A DNA stretch of 64,000 nucleotides from Buddleja alternifolia (GCA_019426215.1 WHWC01000152.1:22934-86933), one strand, 5' to 3'. Positions 21,831 through 34,586 are shown, numbered from the stretch's first letter. The notes: a model not told the origin generated them from the letters alone. Translations and numbers: made by a program.

Positions 21831-24074
21831 AAATTGAACTTTAGACAAATTAAAATAGGTAACTAACAATGTAATGGAGTTGATTTTTGAATCTTGTGGT
21901 TTGGATGATATGTTCTAAATATTACTATTTAATGCTTAGATTTAATTTTAGCCATAGAATATAAGTTGATGTAAACAATACTTGATTTTCTTCAAGTTAT
22001 ATGATATATATATATATATATAAAAAGTCTCTACTATATAGGTGATTATGAAATCTACGAAGTAGAGATATCAATATACATGTTTATGTGTGACAATGGT
22101 CTCTATGCATTATGATGAGGCCATAGAATTGTTTGAAGTGGTTTATATGAATGAAGAAGTTTGTTAATGATATTCCATTATTAATGGTGATTATGATCTT
22201 AATTAATTAATAAAGAATTAATGGTATTACTTATGATTGTGTTTCTTGAATTTAGTCCAAACAATTAATGTTTAGATCCATTATTGACTAAACAATATAT
22301 TAGTTCAAATTCCTCGATGCTCACAAAGAAAGTGAAGGGGCTACATATTTAATGTGGAAAGGGATTGTAAATCATCATTTACAATCTTTACCATAAACAA
22401 TTATTTTACATAATCAGTCTCAACATATCATATGATTATAGCTTAATCAAAAATGCTAAATGAGATTTAAAATAATAATATATGTATATTGGTTTTACTC
22501 CTTAGTTGTACACGGCTGTGCACAACCACCTTATCATAAGTATGCTGAGCACCATCCTCTCGGGCCCAAATTCCATCGTTTTAATAGGTTTTTTCGCGTT
22601 TTTATATTTTCAGTCGTATTTTTATTTCCAAACTTTACCCTGTTTGTATTTATTGTATATTGTGTTATAATATACTGTATAATGGTTTATAAGATTGTAA
22701 TTGAATGATGTATAAACACACACTGTATAATGGGTTGTATGATACTGTACAATATGTTATAACATACTGTGTAATGGTTTGAAAATCACTAATTGTATAT
22801 CATTAATCGCACACTGTATATCACCGTTGTATTTACTGTATAATGGTTTATAAACTACTGTATAATGGTTTACAACCTACTGTATAATAGTTTAAAAATC
22901 ACTAATTGTGGTGTCACTAAAATACCACACAGTATATCACCACTCATGTACTGTATTTTGCTTTAAAAAAAAATATATATACTTTAAATTTACGAAAGGC
23001 AAAAACTGTTTTTGGAATTTGGCCCCAAGCTCTACTTCAATCTCGAAGGAAACGTTGTTTTAAAAACAACTCAGCATACTTAGCATAAGTATGCTGAGCA
23101 CCATCCTCTCGGGCCCAAATTCCATCGTTTTAATAGGTTTTTTCGCGTTTTTATATTTTCAGTCGTATTTTTATTTCCAAACTTTACCTTGTTCGTATTT
23201 ACTGTATATTTGTTTATTAACTATTGTATAATGGATTAATTAGCAATTGTATTCACTGTATAATGACTTATATGATACTGTATATTAACTAATATGATAC
23301 TGTATACTGTGTTATAAGATACCGTATAATGGTTTATAAGATTGTAACTGTATAGTTATAAACACACACAGTATAATGGTTTCTATACTATTGTATAATG
23401 GTTTACATACTACTGTATTGAAAATCCCCCAATTGGCCCCTCACGTGTCCGGCACGTGTGATTTTCCGGCCAAAATGACCCCGGAAATTTTAAAATCGGA
23501 CTAAATGTGCCAATTTTTGAAACATATAGGGTATTTTTGCTAGGGGCAATACATAGAGGACCAAAAGTGAAAAGTCAAGAGACATTTTTTACTCAGCCGT
23601 CGTGTCCTTTAATGTGGTTATGTTTAATAATAATTATTTATACCCTAAAGTTGTTTCCTTATCTCGATGAAAAATCTTGGGCAGATCTTGAAATTTCATA
23701 TCTTCTATAAAGGTTAATTAAAGTTGTCAATTGAGTTCATCGTTTCATTGCATTGTTTTTGTCTTTTATTACTATTCTTTTACCTAATAAGCTAAATATG
23801 CCCTTACAAAGAATTAATTAAAGTTAAAGGTTAATTATTAAAGTTAAAAAATTAATTAAAGTTAAAGTTAATTAAAGGCTAATTTCAAGATAATGCTAAA
23901 TATGCCCTTACAAAGAACAATCTCTTCCTCCACCAAACCCTACAAAGAATTTTCAGAGTATAAATAGGGGATATTTGTGAATATCATCTTCCACGAAAAA
24001 GGGAAGATATAAACAGAGGAGACAGGGGATCATCTTGCTCGAGTAGCAACAGAGGATAGTTCGTATAAACAACC
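21831..24074 (+). other. Spacer between copies C and D (long type)
   Basis: No gene seen. Nearly the same as the B-C spacer: TA run near 22004-22022, 10-bp hairpin near 22367-22390, first 131-bp repeat from about 22535, inverted repeat 23070-23098 with the second repeat copy, minisatellite, paired G-boxes (near 23442 and 23453), conserved upstream block 23507-23710 and TATA box tataaatag at 23959. Confidence 0.75.
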
Positions 24075-25677
24075 ATGGAACGAGGTACAATTTCTAATAA
24101 TGGACTTAGTTTCCTTTGTGAGGATATAATTTTTCATGTTATGGGAAGGTTATCAAGGGATGCATGCATTGTGGAGGCAGCCCGATTGGGTATTTTATCA
24201 AAATATTTTCAACATTGTTGGTATTCCATCCCTACTCTTTTATTCGATATTAACCGTTTCGAACAAAGGGTTATCATGGTTTAGATTTTATTCATTTTGT
24301 TAATCGCACTATACTTGAACATAATGAAAGCGTGGTTGAAACCTTGAGTTTTGAGTTACCAATTGGGGCCGAGGCATTGCATTGGATAAGGCAAGAGTGG
24401 GTGGCGTTTGGAATAGATCATTCTGTGCGTATACTGAAATTAGTCGGCCAATTGTCCACTTCACTCCCTAACGACCTGTTTTTTTCACAAACTCTTGTTC
24501 AGTTAAAATTATATCTACCGAATTACATTGTTAGGTGGGAAGATAGTTATGATTTACGAAATTTAAAAAGACTCATATTGAAGCACATCGTGCTGTATGA
24601 TAAAACATTTTCTTCCCGCCTTGGAAAATGTTGTCCCGAGTTGAATGATTTGCAGTTATTCAACTGTGATTTTAGAGGACTAACAGAATTTGAGGCATAT
24701 TTGCCTTCTGTAAAAAAATTCAAGATGACATTCAATTGGGCCCAAGGAAATGTGAATATAAAAGTACACTTCCCCAATGTAGATGTCCTTGTTATATTAT
24801 TGAAACAAGACGAACAGGGTCCGGGGCATTTACAAGTATTGGGGCCGTTAGCTCGTTCTTTACAATGGATAGTACACCGTCATCGACACTACATCGGATC
24901 AACTTGCTCGACATTCCGACTACTTCGAGAGGTTGTAAAAATGACGAAAGAATTGTTGCCCAGCGAACGAGCACGTGTCCCGGTTTATTTTGTTAGGGTA
25001 TATCTACATATCATTGTTTGAATAAGTGCAAATGCTTTTAAGAAGTTGTTTTGATTTATTTTTTTTGAATTGTTTGTTTAGAGGTTGGCGCATGTGGATT
25101 CTCTACATCGCATTATGGCGAGGTGCTTTTCTGTTAATATGCACTGCCTAGAGATCAGGTGTTCGAAGCTGCTTGACAATCTTGCTGTCACATTGGTGCT
25201 CATCTGTAGATGTACAAACTTGAATGAGCTTAAAGTCGATTTGGTGGTAATATTTTAAGTTTTGTGGTTTGTCGCTTATTAGTTATTACATGGTTTATTA
25301 AACACGTTCTATGTTTGAGTTTCTAAAATAAAATTGTAATTGACTTAACATGTGTAGGGTGCACCATGGAAAATGCGGGCATTAGTGTATCCAACTACGT
25401 AAAGGACTGGAAGTTGCAAGCAATGGGATTGGAGGCATTGAATGAGGTCACGATCTTCAACTTCTCGGGTTCAGATTGCGAGCTAAGCTACATTCTGTAC
25501 GTGTTGTCGCAAGCAACTGAGTTGGGTACACTCAATATCTACTGTGTTAGTCAATTTTTTGATGATCCAATTGGTGTGTATAAGAGGGCATCAATTAGAG
25601 CGTATGAAGCTACCGCGTCAAACAATGTGCAAATTCGTTTCACAAAAGGGGCTTACCCTAGAATAAGAGGAGAATGA
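24075..25677 (+). pseudogene. F-box/FBD gene copy D, two one-base frameshifts
   Basis: Exons 24075-24997, 25082-25246 and 25358-25677. One G is missing near 24268 (three G where copy C has four), ending the first frame at 24284. A second G is missing at the start of exon 3 (ccatggaaaat against ccatgggaaaat, near 25370), so the FBD exon is also out of frame. Both lesions are in homopolymers. Amino-acid changes such as PIGAEALH and VPVYFVR also distinguish it from copy C. It has the best TATA consensus of the full-length copies (TATAAATAG). Confidence 0.85.
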
Positions 25678-25850
25678 AAATTGAACTTTAGACAAATTAA
25701 AATAGGTAACTAACAATGTTGTGGAGTTGATTTTTGAATCTTGTGGTTTGGATGATATGTTCTGAATAATACTATTTAATGCTTAGATTTAATTTTAGCC
25801 ATAGAATATAAGTTGATGTAAACAATACATGATTTTCTTCAAGTTATATG

Positions 25851-25883
<33 letters not shown>

Positions 25884-27402
25884 AAGTCTATACTATATAG
25901 GAGATTATGAAATCTACGAAGTAGAGATATCAATATACATGTTTATGTGTGACAATGGTCTCTATGCATTATGATGACGCCATAGAATTGTTTGAAGTGG
26001 TTTATATGAATGAAGAAGTTTGTTAATGATATTCCATTATTAATGGTGATTATGATCTTAATTAATTAATAAAGAATTAATGGTATTACTTATGATTGTG
26101 TTTCTTGAATTTAGTCCAAACAATGAATGTTTAGATCCATTATTGACTAAACAATATTAGTTCAAATTCCTCGATGCTCACAAAGAAAGTGAAGGGGCTA
26201 CATATTTAATGTGGAAAGGGATTGTAAATCATCATCTACAATCTTTACCAAACACAATTATTTTACATAATTTGTCTCAACGTATCATATGATTATAACT
26301 TAATCAAAAATGCTAAAAGAGATTTAAAATAATATATATAAATATATATATATATATATATGTATATTGGTTTTACTCCTTAGTTGTACAAGGCTGTGCA
26401 CAACCACCTTATCATAAGTATGCTGAGCACCATCCTCTCGGGCCCAAATTTCATCGTTTTAATAGGTTTTTTCGCGTTTTTATATTTTCAGTCGTATTTT
26501 TATTTCCAAATTTTACCTTGTTTGTGTTTACTGTATATTTGTTTATTAACTATTGTATAATGGATTAATTAGCTATTGTATTCACTGTATAATGACTTAT
26601 ATGATACTGTATATTAATTAATATGATATTGTATACTGTGCTATAAGATACCGTATTATGGTTTATAACATTGTAACTGTATAGTTATAAACACACACTG
26701 TATAATGGTTTATATACTATTGTATAATGGTTTACATACTACTGTATTGAAAATCCCCCAATTGGCCCCTCGCGTGACCGGCACGTGTGATTTTCCGGCC
26801 AAAATGACCCCGGAAATTTTAAAATCGGACTAAATGTGCCAATTTTTGAAACATATAGGGTATTTTTGCTAGGGGCAATACATAGAGGACCAAAAGTGAA
26901 AAGTCAAGAGACATTTTTTACTCAGCCGTCGTGTCCTTTAATGTGGTTATGTTTAATAATAATTATTTGTACCCTAAAGTTGTTTCCTTATCTCGATGAA
27001 AAATCTTTGGCAGATCTTGAAATTTCATATCTTCTATAAAGGTTAATTAAAGTTGTCAATTGAGTTCATCGTTTCATTGCATTGTTTTTGTCTTTTATTA
27101 CTATTCTTTTACCTAATAAGCTAAATATGCCCTTACAAAGAATTAATTAAAGTTAAAGGTTAATTATTAAAGTTAAAGAATTAATTAAAGTTAAAGTTAA
27201 TTAAAGGCTAATTTCAAGATAAAGCTAAATATGCCCTTACAAAGAACAATCTCTTCCTCCACCAAAACCTACAAAGAATTTTCAGAGTATAAAAGGGGAT
27301 ATTTGTGAATATCATCTTCCACGAAAAAGGGAAGATATAAACAGAGGAGACAGGGGATCATCTTGCACGAGTAGCAACAGAGGATAGTTCGTATAAACAA
27401 CC
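25678..27402 (+). other. Spacer between copies D and E (short type)
   Basis: No gene seen. TA microsatellites near 25852-25880 and 26328-26362, hairpin region near 26220-26245 (one arm base changed, so the 10-bp stem is imperfect here), minisatellite 26520-26750, G-box region with the first hexamer changed to CGCGTG (about 26770), conserved upstream block 26836-27039, TATA box tataaaagg at 27288. Confidence 0.7.
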
Positions 27403-27646
27403 ATGGAACGAGGTACAATTTCTAATAATGGACTTAGTTTCCTTTGTGAAGATATAATTTTTCATGTTATGGGAAGGTTATCAAGGGATGCATGCATTGT
27501 GGAGGCAGCCCGATTGGGTCTTTTATCAAAATATTTTCAACATTGTTGGTATTCCATCCCTACTCTTTTATTCGATATTAACCGTTTCGAACAAAGGGGT
27601 TATCATGGTTTAGATTTATTCATTTTGTTAATCGCACAATACTTGA
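27403..27646 (+). pseudogene. F-box copy E, 5' fragment ending at a deletion
   Basis: Only the F-box end remains (about 80 codons, MERGTISNNGLSFLCEDI onward). One T is missing near 27616. At 27639-27646 the word atacttga joins exon 1 directly to the 3' spacer; in intact units it occurs at both positions (exon 1 ...cactatacttgaac and spacer ...acaatacttgattt). About 1.9 kb with the rest of the gene is gone. The promoter is intact with a strong TATA box, so a short chimeric transcript is possible. Confidence 0.85.
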
Positions 27647-28065
27647 TTTTCTTCAAGTTATATGATATATATATACATGTTTATGTGTGACAATGGTCTC
27701 TGTGCATTATGATGAGGCCATAGAATTGTTTGAAGTGGTTTATATGAATGAAGAAGTTTGTTAATGATATTCCATTATTAATGGTGATTATGATCTTAAT
27801 TAATTAATAAAGAATTAATGGTATTACTTATGATTGTGTTTCTTGAATTTAGTCCAAACAATTAATGTTTAGATCCATTATTGACTAAACAATATTAGTT
27901 CAAATTCCTCGATGCTCATAAAGAAAGTGAAGGGGCTATATATTTAATGTGGAAAGGGATTGTAAATCATCATTTACAATCTTTACCATAAACAATTATT
28001 TTACATAATCTGTCTCAACATATCCTATGATTATAGCTTAATCAAAAATGCTAAAAGAGATTTAA

Positions 28066-28100
<35 letters not shown>

Positions 28101-28290
28101 TTTTACTCCTTAGTTGTACACGGCTGTGCACAACCACCTTATCATAAGTATGCTGAGCACCATCCTCTCGGGCCCAAATTCCATCGTTTTTTTAGGTTTT
28201 TTCGCGTTTTTATATTTTCAGTCGTATTTTTATTTCCAAACTTTACCTTGTTTGTATTTACTGTATATTTGTTTATTAACTATTGTATAA
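27647..28290 (+). other. Spacer remnant after copy E
   Basis: Typical 3' spacer with the 10-bp hairpin (about 27959-27982) and TA run (about 28071-28097). At about 28288 it jumps from tattgtataa to the agttaaag repeat that normally lies just before an F-box TATA box. No gene. Confidence 0.7.
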
Positions 28291-28825
28291 AGTTAAAGAA
28301 TTAATTAAAGTTAAAGTTAATTAATGGCTAATTTCAAGATAAAGCTAAATATGCCCTTACAAAGAACAATCTCTTCCTCCTCCAAACCGTACAAAGAATT
28401 TTCAGAGTTTAAACAGGGGATATTTGTGAATATCATCTTGCACAAACTCTTGTTCAGTTAAAATTATATCTACCGAACTACATTGTTAGGTGGGAAGATA
28501 GATATAATTTACGAAATTTAAAAAGACTCATATTGAAGCATATCGTGCAGTCTGATAAAACATTTAAGAAGTTGTTTTGATTTATTTTTTTTTGAATTGT
28601 TTGTTTAGAGGTTGGCGCATGTGGAGTCTCTACATCGCATTATGGCGAGGTACTTTTTTGTTAATATGCACTGCCTAGAGATCAGGTGTTCGAAGCTGCT
28701 TGACAATCTTGCTCTCACATTGGTGCTCATCAGTAGATGTATAAACTTCAATGAGCTTAAAGTTGATTTGGTGGTAATATTTTAGTTTTGTGGTTTTTCG
28801 CTTATTAGTTATTACATGGTTTATT
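28291..28825 (+). pseudogene. F-box chimera E2, patchwork of promoter, exon 1 and exon 2
   Basis: Promoter sequence (28291-28440, TATA region changed to gtttaaac) joins exon 1 at the word cac near 28441, losing the ATG and F-box. About 125 bases of exon 1 follow (LVQLKLYLPNYIV region), then a jump to intron 1 near 28565, complete exon 2 (about 28609-28775) and part of intron 2, which ends in retrotransposon sequence at about 28825. No exon 3. Copy I at 38581 is a sister with the same breakpoints plus further losses. Confidence 0.8.
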
Positions 28826-29183
28826 GACTTATGCTTAAGAGATGATGCTTAAGACCCTCAACAAAATATACATCATTTATCATGATGTTCCCCCTGCGCA
28901 TGATACCTATACCTTTAGTTTTACCTTTGAAATTATCTCCGAATATAACTTGAAGACCATTGGTTACACAATAGTTGATCAATAGATCCTTTGAGCCAGT
29001 CATAGGTCTTGATGACCCACTATCTATGTACCATATTGAAGTGTCGGTGTTGGCTCTAGGTACCTGCATTCAAAAGGGCAGTTCTAATTCTTTTTAGGTA
29101 CCCATTTTGTTTTGGGTCCTTCTTTGTTAGTAACGTTAATTTGAATTAGATTTTTCGGAACCCATATTTGCTTTATCTTCATT
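28826..29183 (-). pseudogene. gag-end/protease fragment in scrambled segment
   Basis: Frame 29069-28821 encodes the protease start (MQVPRANTDTSIWYIDSGSS, D-S-G active-site motif) through YFVEGLKHHLLSISQ, then breaks off at F-box intron sequence. Bases above 29069 are the end of gag. One change from its sister at 39078 is RPMTG for RHMTG. Too short to be active. Confidence 0.85.
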
Positions 29184-30082
29184 ATTCAGGTATATCTCTT
29201 GTATATGTCACGGTTTTTGCTCTATATATGTTTGACTTATTTGTTGAAAGGGCTATTTATAAGGTTTTGGTGGTTTTTGTCCGTTTGACACGGTTGGAAT
29301 CTCGTTTCCCCAAACATTCCTTGAGTTCTGACATTTCTAACTTTGGGTATACTTACTTAGTTAGGCATGTTCTTGGTTTCATAACTTCTGACAGTCTTGG
29401 TGAAAAGAATGGCTTACTCATACGTTATAGTGCTTATATTTTAATAGCACTTATCCGACTTTTAATGCATCTTGTCTTATTTCCGTTGGAAATAATTTGT
29501 CCGTTTGATTCATGCATTCTTTAAGTCTTTGGATAGCTTTGGGTTTGAATCTTCAGGTTCCGTTCTTTGTAGGTCGTGTTGGTTTAGCCTTTTGGACGCT
29601 TGCTGAAGAGGACAGTTTTTCTCGTGCATTGGATAGACGCTTGGACTGATCCTGAGTCTCTTTATTTCAGACGCTTACTCCTCAATCTTGTCTTTGATAG
29701 GCTCACTCAGAATTCCATCATTGACTTAGTGTTGAGTATTTCGCCTGAGTTATCCATTCGTATTTTGAGCGCTGGAGTTGTAACCTGGAATAGTCTCTAA
29801 AACGTTTGACGGACGCTTCAAGAGATCTTTATCTTCTGTAGGTTCAGACGCTTGATCTTCAACTTTATCACTTGGTAGACTCACCCAGAATTCTCCTTAG
29901 TGATTTAGTATCACATTCTTAGTCTAAAATTCTACGAAGATAAAAACTATAAGCCTAAGATAAATAAGCTTTCAGGTATTTATACACAATATTCTATGAA
30001 AGCTTTTATACTTACAGTTTTCGGGGTCTAACAGGAAGTTCTATTTGTCATCATCAAAACATCTAACATGAAATTTCTAACA
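29184..30082 (-). repeat. Truncated LTR (first 899 bp) in scrambled segment
   Basis: Minus-strand LTR start (TGTTAGAAATTTC) at 30082 next to a polypurine tract. It matches 51752 down to about 50850 of the full LTR and stops at the word attcagg, where gag-end sequence begins. A minus-strand TATA box (tataaata) lies near 29258. No gene inside. Confidence 0.85.
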
Positions 30083-30269
30083 ATTTCCCCCTTTTTGACG
30101 ATGGCAATACCTATTTAGTTCATGCGTTAGATACCTAAAGTACGAGTTAGCGTAGGTTAGTAAGTTAGTTTGAGCTTCAACGAGATGTTTCAGCTGTAAA
30201 ATGCATTTTATATATATCTTTCATAGTACAAGCATTTTACAACTGAAATGAAAGAATCACAAGTAAAAA

Positions 30270-31100
30270 TCAAGATCGTGATTTGATCTTGTATCTCTTA
30301 GTCATTTCAGCACGGATTGCTTCAGTTATCTGATCTTCTAGCGTCATCATCGCAGCATGATCTTTACTGATTAAATGATTGTTTTCTTTTACTTGTCGTG
30401 CCTTGAAAGTAATGAACTGCTTATCCCATTCCTCTGGACTGATGCCTATGTATCGTAGGCAAATTCTGAAGGTTTGGTCAAAGTCAGACATTTTTCTCTC
30501 TAAGGCTAAGACTGCTGGATCAGATGGTTCTGGAATTGACGCTCTGAGAAGAGGAATATCAAATTGTTCAAGCAGTGCTCTTGAAGGTAATGGAAGATTT
30601 GGATAGAGCACTCTTGGGGTTTCTTTTTTATTAGACGCTCCCACCGAGGTAGTTACCCAAGAAGGATAGGGATACCCTGGCTCTGTACTTAGTGTGAGGG
30701 GAGTATCAATATGTTGACGCTTGGATGGTGGAGGAGGATCTTGATCTTTAGATGTTGAAGATTTCCTCTTTTCTCCCTTCTTTTCCCCCTTATTGCCATC
30801 ATCAGTCTGTATGAAATGCTGAGTAAGAAGACTGACTTGAGTAGCAATCTGAGCGACAGAGGCCTCAAGAGTGGTCAGACGCTGGTGGAAATGTTCTTTC
30901 ATGACCAGTAGTTGAGCGTGATTAGCGTCTGTAAGAGAGGTCTCAAGAGACGTGAAATGGTGGTTTAGATCATTTGTTAAAGCCACATGACTTGACTGAG
31001 TAGCTGTAGATAGTTGCTGTATTTGAGTGAGGCATTCAGTCATGGACGCTTGAGCGTCGGGAACCGCAGTGCTAACTCGAGGCTTAAAACGGGATGTGTG
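30270..31100 (-). pseudogene. C-terminal part of post-pol protein, scrambled fragment
   Basis: An open frame running to the natural stop at 30270. It has a coiled-coil region (LTQIQQLSTATQ... SLTDANHAQLLVMKEHFHQR), a basic patch (GEKKGEKRKSSTSK), PNLPLPSRALLEQFDIPL and the C-terminal domain FRICLRYIGISPEEWDKQF. Its N-terminus is lost at the join with F-box spacer. It reads through the site where copy 1 has TAG (10248-10250), showing that the last two pieces of copy 1 were once one frame. 30097-30269 is 3' non-coding. Confidence 0.88.
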
Positions 31101-31102
31101 TT

Positions 31103-32938
31103 TATATGAATGAAGAAGTTTGTTAATGATATTCCCTTATTAATGGTGATTATGATCTTAATTAATTAATAAAGAATTAATGGTATTACTTATGATTGTG
31201 TTTCTTGAATTTAGTCCAAACAATGAATGTTTAGATCCATTATTGACTAAACAATATATTAGTTCAAATTCCTCGATGCTCACAAAGAAAGTGAAGGGGC
31301 TACATATTTAATGTGGAAAGGGATTGTAAATCATCATTTACAATCTTTACCATAAACAATTATTTTACATAATCAGTCTCAACATATCATATGATTATAG
31401 CTTAATCAAAAATGCTAAATGAGATTTAAAATAATAATATATGTATATTGGTTTTACTCCTTAGTTGTACACGGCTGTGCACAACCACCTTATCATAAGT
31501 ATGCTGAGCACCATCCCCTCGGGCCCAAATTCCATCGTTTTAATAGGTTTCTTCGCGTTTTTATATTTTCAGTCGTATTTTTATTTCCAAATTTACCCTG
31601 TTTGTATTTACTGTATATTGTGTTATAATATACTGTATAATGGTTTATAAGATTGTAATTGAATGATGTATAAACACACACTGTATAATGGGTTGTATGA
31701 TACTGTATAATATGTTATAACATACTGTATAATGGTTTATAAACTACTGTATAATGGTTTACAACCTACTGTATAATAGTTTAAAAATCACTAATTGTGG
31801 TGTCACTAGAATACCACACAGTATATCACCACTCATGTACTGTATTTTGCTTTAAAAAATATATATATATTTTAAATTTACGAAAGGCAAAAACTGTTTT
31901 TGGAATTTGGCCCCAAGCTCTACTTCAATCTCGAAGAAAACGTCGTTTTAAAAACAACTCAGCATACTTAACATAAGTATGGTGAGCACCATCCTCTCGG
32001 GCCCAAATTCCATCGTTTTAATAGGTTTTTTAGCGTTTTTATATTTTCAGTCGTATTTTTATTTCCAAACTTTACCTTGTTTGTATTTACTGTATATTTG
32101 TTTATTAACTATTGTATAATGGATTAATTAGCAATTGTATTCACTGTATAATGACTCATGATACTGTATATTAACTAATATGATACTGTATACTGTGTTA
32201 TAAGATACCGTATAATGGTTTATAAGATTGTAACTGTGTAGTTATAAACACACACTGTAAAATGGTTTCTATACTATTGTATAATGGTTTACATGCTACT
32301 GTGTTGAAAATCCCCCAATTGGCCCCTCCCGTGACCGGCACGTGTGATTTTCCGGCCAAAATGACCCCGGAAATTTTAAAATCGGACTAAATGTGCCAAT
32401 TTTTGAAACATATATGGTATTTTTGCTAGGGGCAATACATAGAGGACCAAAAGTGAAAAGTCAAGAGACATTTTTTACTCAGCCGTCGTGTCCTTTAATG
32501 TGGTTATGTTTAATAATAATTATTTGTACCCTAAAGTTGTTTCCTTATCTCGATGAAAAATCTTGGGCAGATCTTGAAATTTCAAATCTTCTATAAAGGT
32601 TAATTAAAATTGTCAATTGAGTTCATCGTTTCATTACTATTCTTTTACGTAATAAGCTAAATATGGTCTTACAAAGAATTAATTAAAGTTAAAGGTTAAT
32701 TATTAAAGTTAAAGAATTAATTAAAGTTAAAGTTAATTAAAGGCTAATTTCAAGATAAAGCTAAATATGCCCTTACAAAGAACATCTCTTCCTCCACCAA
32801 ACCCTACAAAGAATTTTCAGAGTATAAATAGGGGATATTTGTGATTATCATCTTCCACGAAAAAGGGAAGATATAAACAGAGGAGACAGGGGATCATCTT
32901 GCACGAGTAGCAACAGAGGATAGTTCGTATAAACAACC
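31103..32938 (+). other. Spacer before copy F (long type)
   Basis: No gene seen. Resumes at tttatatgaatgaag in the middle of a 3' spacer. Contains the 10-bp hairpin (about 31322-31345), both copies of the 131-bp repeat (from about 31490 and about 31970), an imperfect version of the 13-bp inverted repeat near 31968, minisatellite, the G-box region with the first hexamer changed to CCCGTG (near 32328), conserved upstream block 32393-32596 and TATA box tataaata at 32823. Confidence 0.7.
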
Positions 32939-33470
32939 ATGGAACGAGGTACAATTTCTAATAATGGACTTAGTTTCCTTTGTGAGGATATAATTTTTCA
33001 TGTTATGGGAAGGTTATCAAGGGAGGCATGCATTGTGGAGGCAGCCCGATTGGGTTTTTTATCAAAATATTTTCAACATTGCTGGTATTCCAACCCTACT
33101 CTTTTATTCGATATTAACCGTTTCGAACAAAGGGGTTATCATGGTTTAGATTTTATTCATTTTGTTAATCGCACTATACTAGAACATAATGAAAGAGTGG
33201 TTGAAACCTTGAGTTTTGAGTTACCAATGGGGGCCGAGGCATTGCATTGGATAAGGCAAGAGTGGGTGGCGTTTGGAATAGATCATTCTGTGCGTATATT
33301 GAAATTAGTCGGCCAATTGTCCACTTCACTCCCTAACGGCCTGTTTTTTTCACAAACTCTTGTTCAATTAAAATTATATCTACCGAACTACATTGTTAGG
33401 TGGGAAGATAGTTATGATTTACGAAATTTAAAAAGACTCATATTGAAGCACATCGTGCTGTATGATATAT
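32939..33470 (+). pseudogene. F-box copy F, truncated in exon 1
   Basis: 177 open codons from the normal ATG: complete F-box plus half of the LRR region, with private changes (SREACIVEAARLGF, YSNPTLL, HNERVV). At about 33465-33470 tgtatgat joins atataagttgatg of the 3' spacer, which in intact units is more than 1 kb downstream. The rest of exon 1 and exons 2-3 are missing. An F-box without its FBD could act as a dominant competitor for SKP1 if expressed, but there is no evidence of expression. Confidence 0.85.
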
Positions 33471-33511
33471 AAGTTGATGTAAACAATACTTGATTTTCTT
33501 CAAGTTATATG

Positions 33512-33545
<34 letters not shown>

Positions 33546-34466
33546 CTATATAGGAAATTATGAAATCTACGAAGTAGAGATATCAATATACATGTTTATG
33601 TGTGACAATGGTCTTTATGCAATATGATGAGGCCATAGAATTGTTTGAAGTGGTTTATATGAATGAAGAAGTTTGTTAATGATATTCATTATTAATGGTG
33701 ATTATGATCTTAATTAATTAATAAAGAATTAATGGTATTACTTATGATTGTGTTTCTTGAATTTAGTCCAAACAAAGAATGTTTAGATCCATTATTGACT
33801 AAACAATATTAGTTCAAATTCCTCGATGCTCACAAAGAAAGTGAAGGGGCTACATATTTAATGTGGAAAGGGATTGTAAATCATCATCTACAATCTTTAC
33901 CATAAACAATTATTTTACATAATTTGTCTCAACGTATCATATGATTATAGCTTAATCAAAAGTGCTAAATGAGATTTAAAATAATAATATATGTATATTG
34001 GTTTTACTCCTTAGTTGTACACGGCTGTGCACAACGACCTCATCATAAGTATGCTGAGCACCATCCTCTCGGGCCCAAATTCCATCGTTTTAATAGGTTT
34101 TTTCGCGTTTTTATATTTTCAGTCGTATTTTTATTTCCAAATTTTACCTTGTTTGTGTTTACTGTATATTTGTTTATTAACTATTGTATAATGGATTAAT
34201 TAGCTATTGTATTCATTGTATAATGACTTACATGATACTGTATATTAATTAATATGATATTGTATACTGTGCTATAAGATACCGTATAATGGTTTATAAG
34301 ATTGTAATTGTATAGTTATAAACACACACTGTATAATGGTTTATATACTATTGTATAATGGTTTACATACTACTCTATTGAAAATCCCCAATTTGGCCCC
34401 TCGCGTGACCGGCACGTGTGATTTTCCGGCCAAAATGACCTTGAAAATTTTAAAATCGGACTAAAT
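33471..34466 (+). other. Spacer after copy F
   Basis: No gene seen. TA run near 33513-33535, 8-bp stem pair, imperfect 10-bp hairpin near 33872, vestigial TA region, one 131-bp segment (about 34047), minisatellite 34160-34375 and a G-box pair whose first member reads CGCGTG (about 34401). Confidence 0.65.
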
Positions 34467-34586
34467 GTGCCAATTTTTGAAACATATAGGGTATTTTTAC
34501 TAGGGGCATTACATAGAGGACCAAAAGTGAAAAGTCAAGAGACATTTTTTACTCAGCCGTCGTGTCCTTTAATGTGGTTATGTTTA
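34467..34586 (+). pseudogene. F-box unit G, upstream fragment only
   Basis: The conserved upstream block starts normally at 34467, then at atgttta (34580-34586) jumps into the 3' spacer word found in other units as aatgtttagatcc. Promoter, gene and half of the spacer are deleted. The seven-base word is present at both parental sites. Confidence 0.8.

Larger units (their letters stand above)
28826..31102 (-). mobile_element. Scrambled retrotransposon fragment (duplicate of the left end of copy 2)
   Basis: Read on the minus strand: C-terminal part of the post-pol frame, PPT (30083-30096), the first 899 bp of an LTR (30082 down to about 29184), then gag-end/protease sequence (about 29183 down to 28826), then F-box intron 2. 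In a normal element gag and protease are 8 kb on the other side of the post-pol frame. Nearly identical sequence occurs at 39078-41352. The left join shares att and the right join shares gttt with the F-box sequence entered. It returns to F-box spacer at about 31102. Confidence 0.85.

Noticed and set aside
29168..29524. 118-codon + strand frame in the LTR fragment
   Set aside because: It is the reverse of LTR U3/R sequence shared with 39437 and 50850, where the frame is broken; no protein features.
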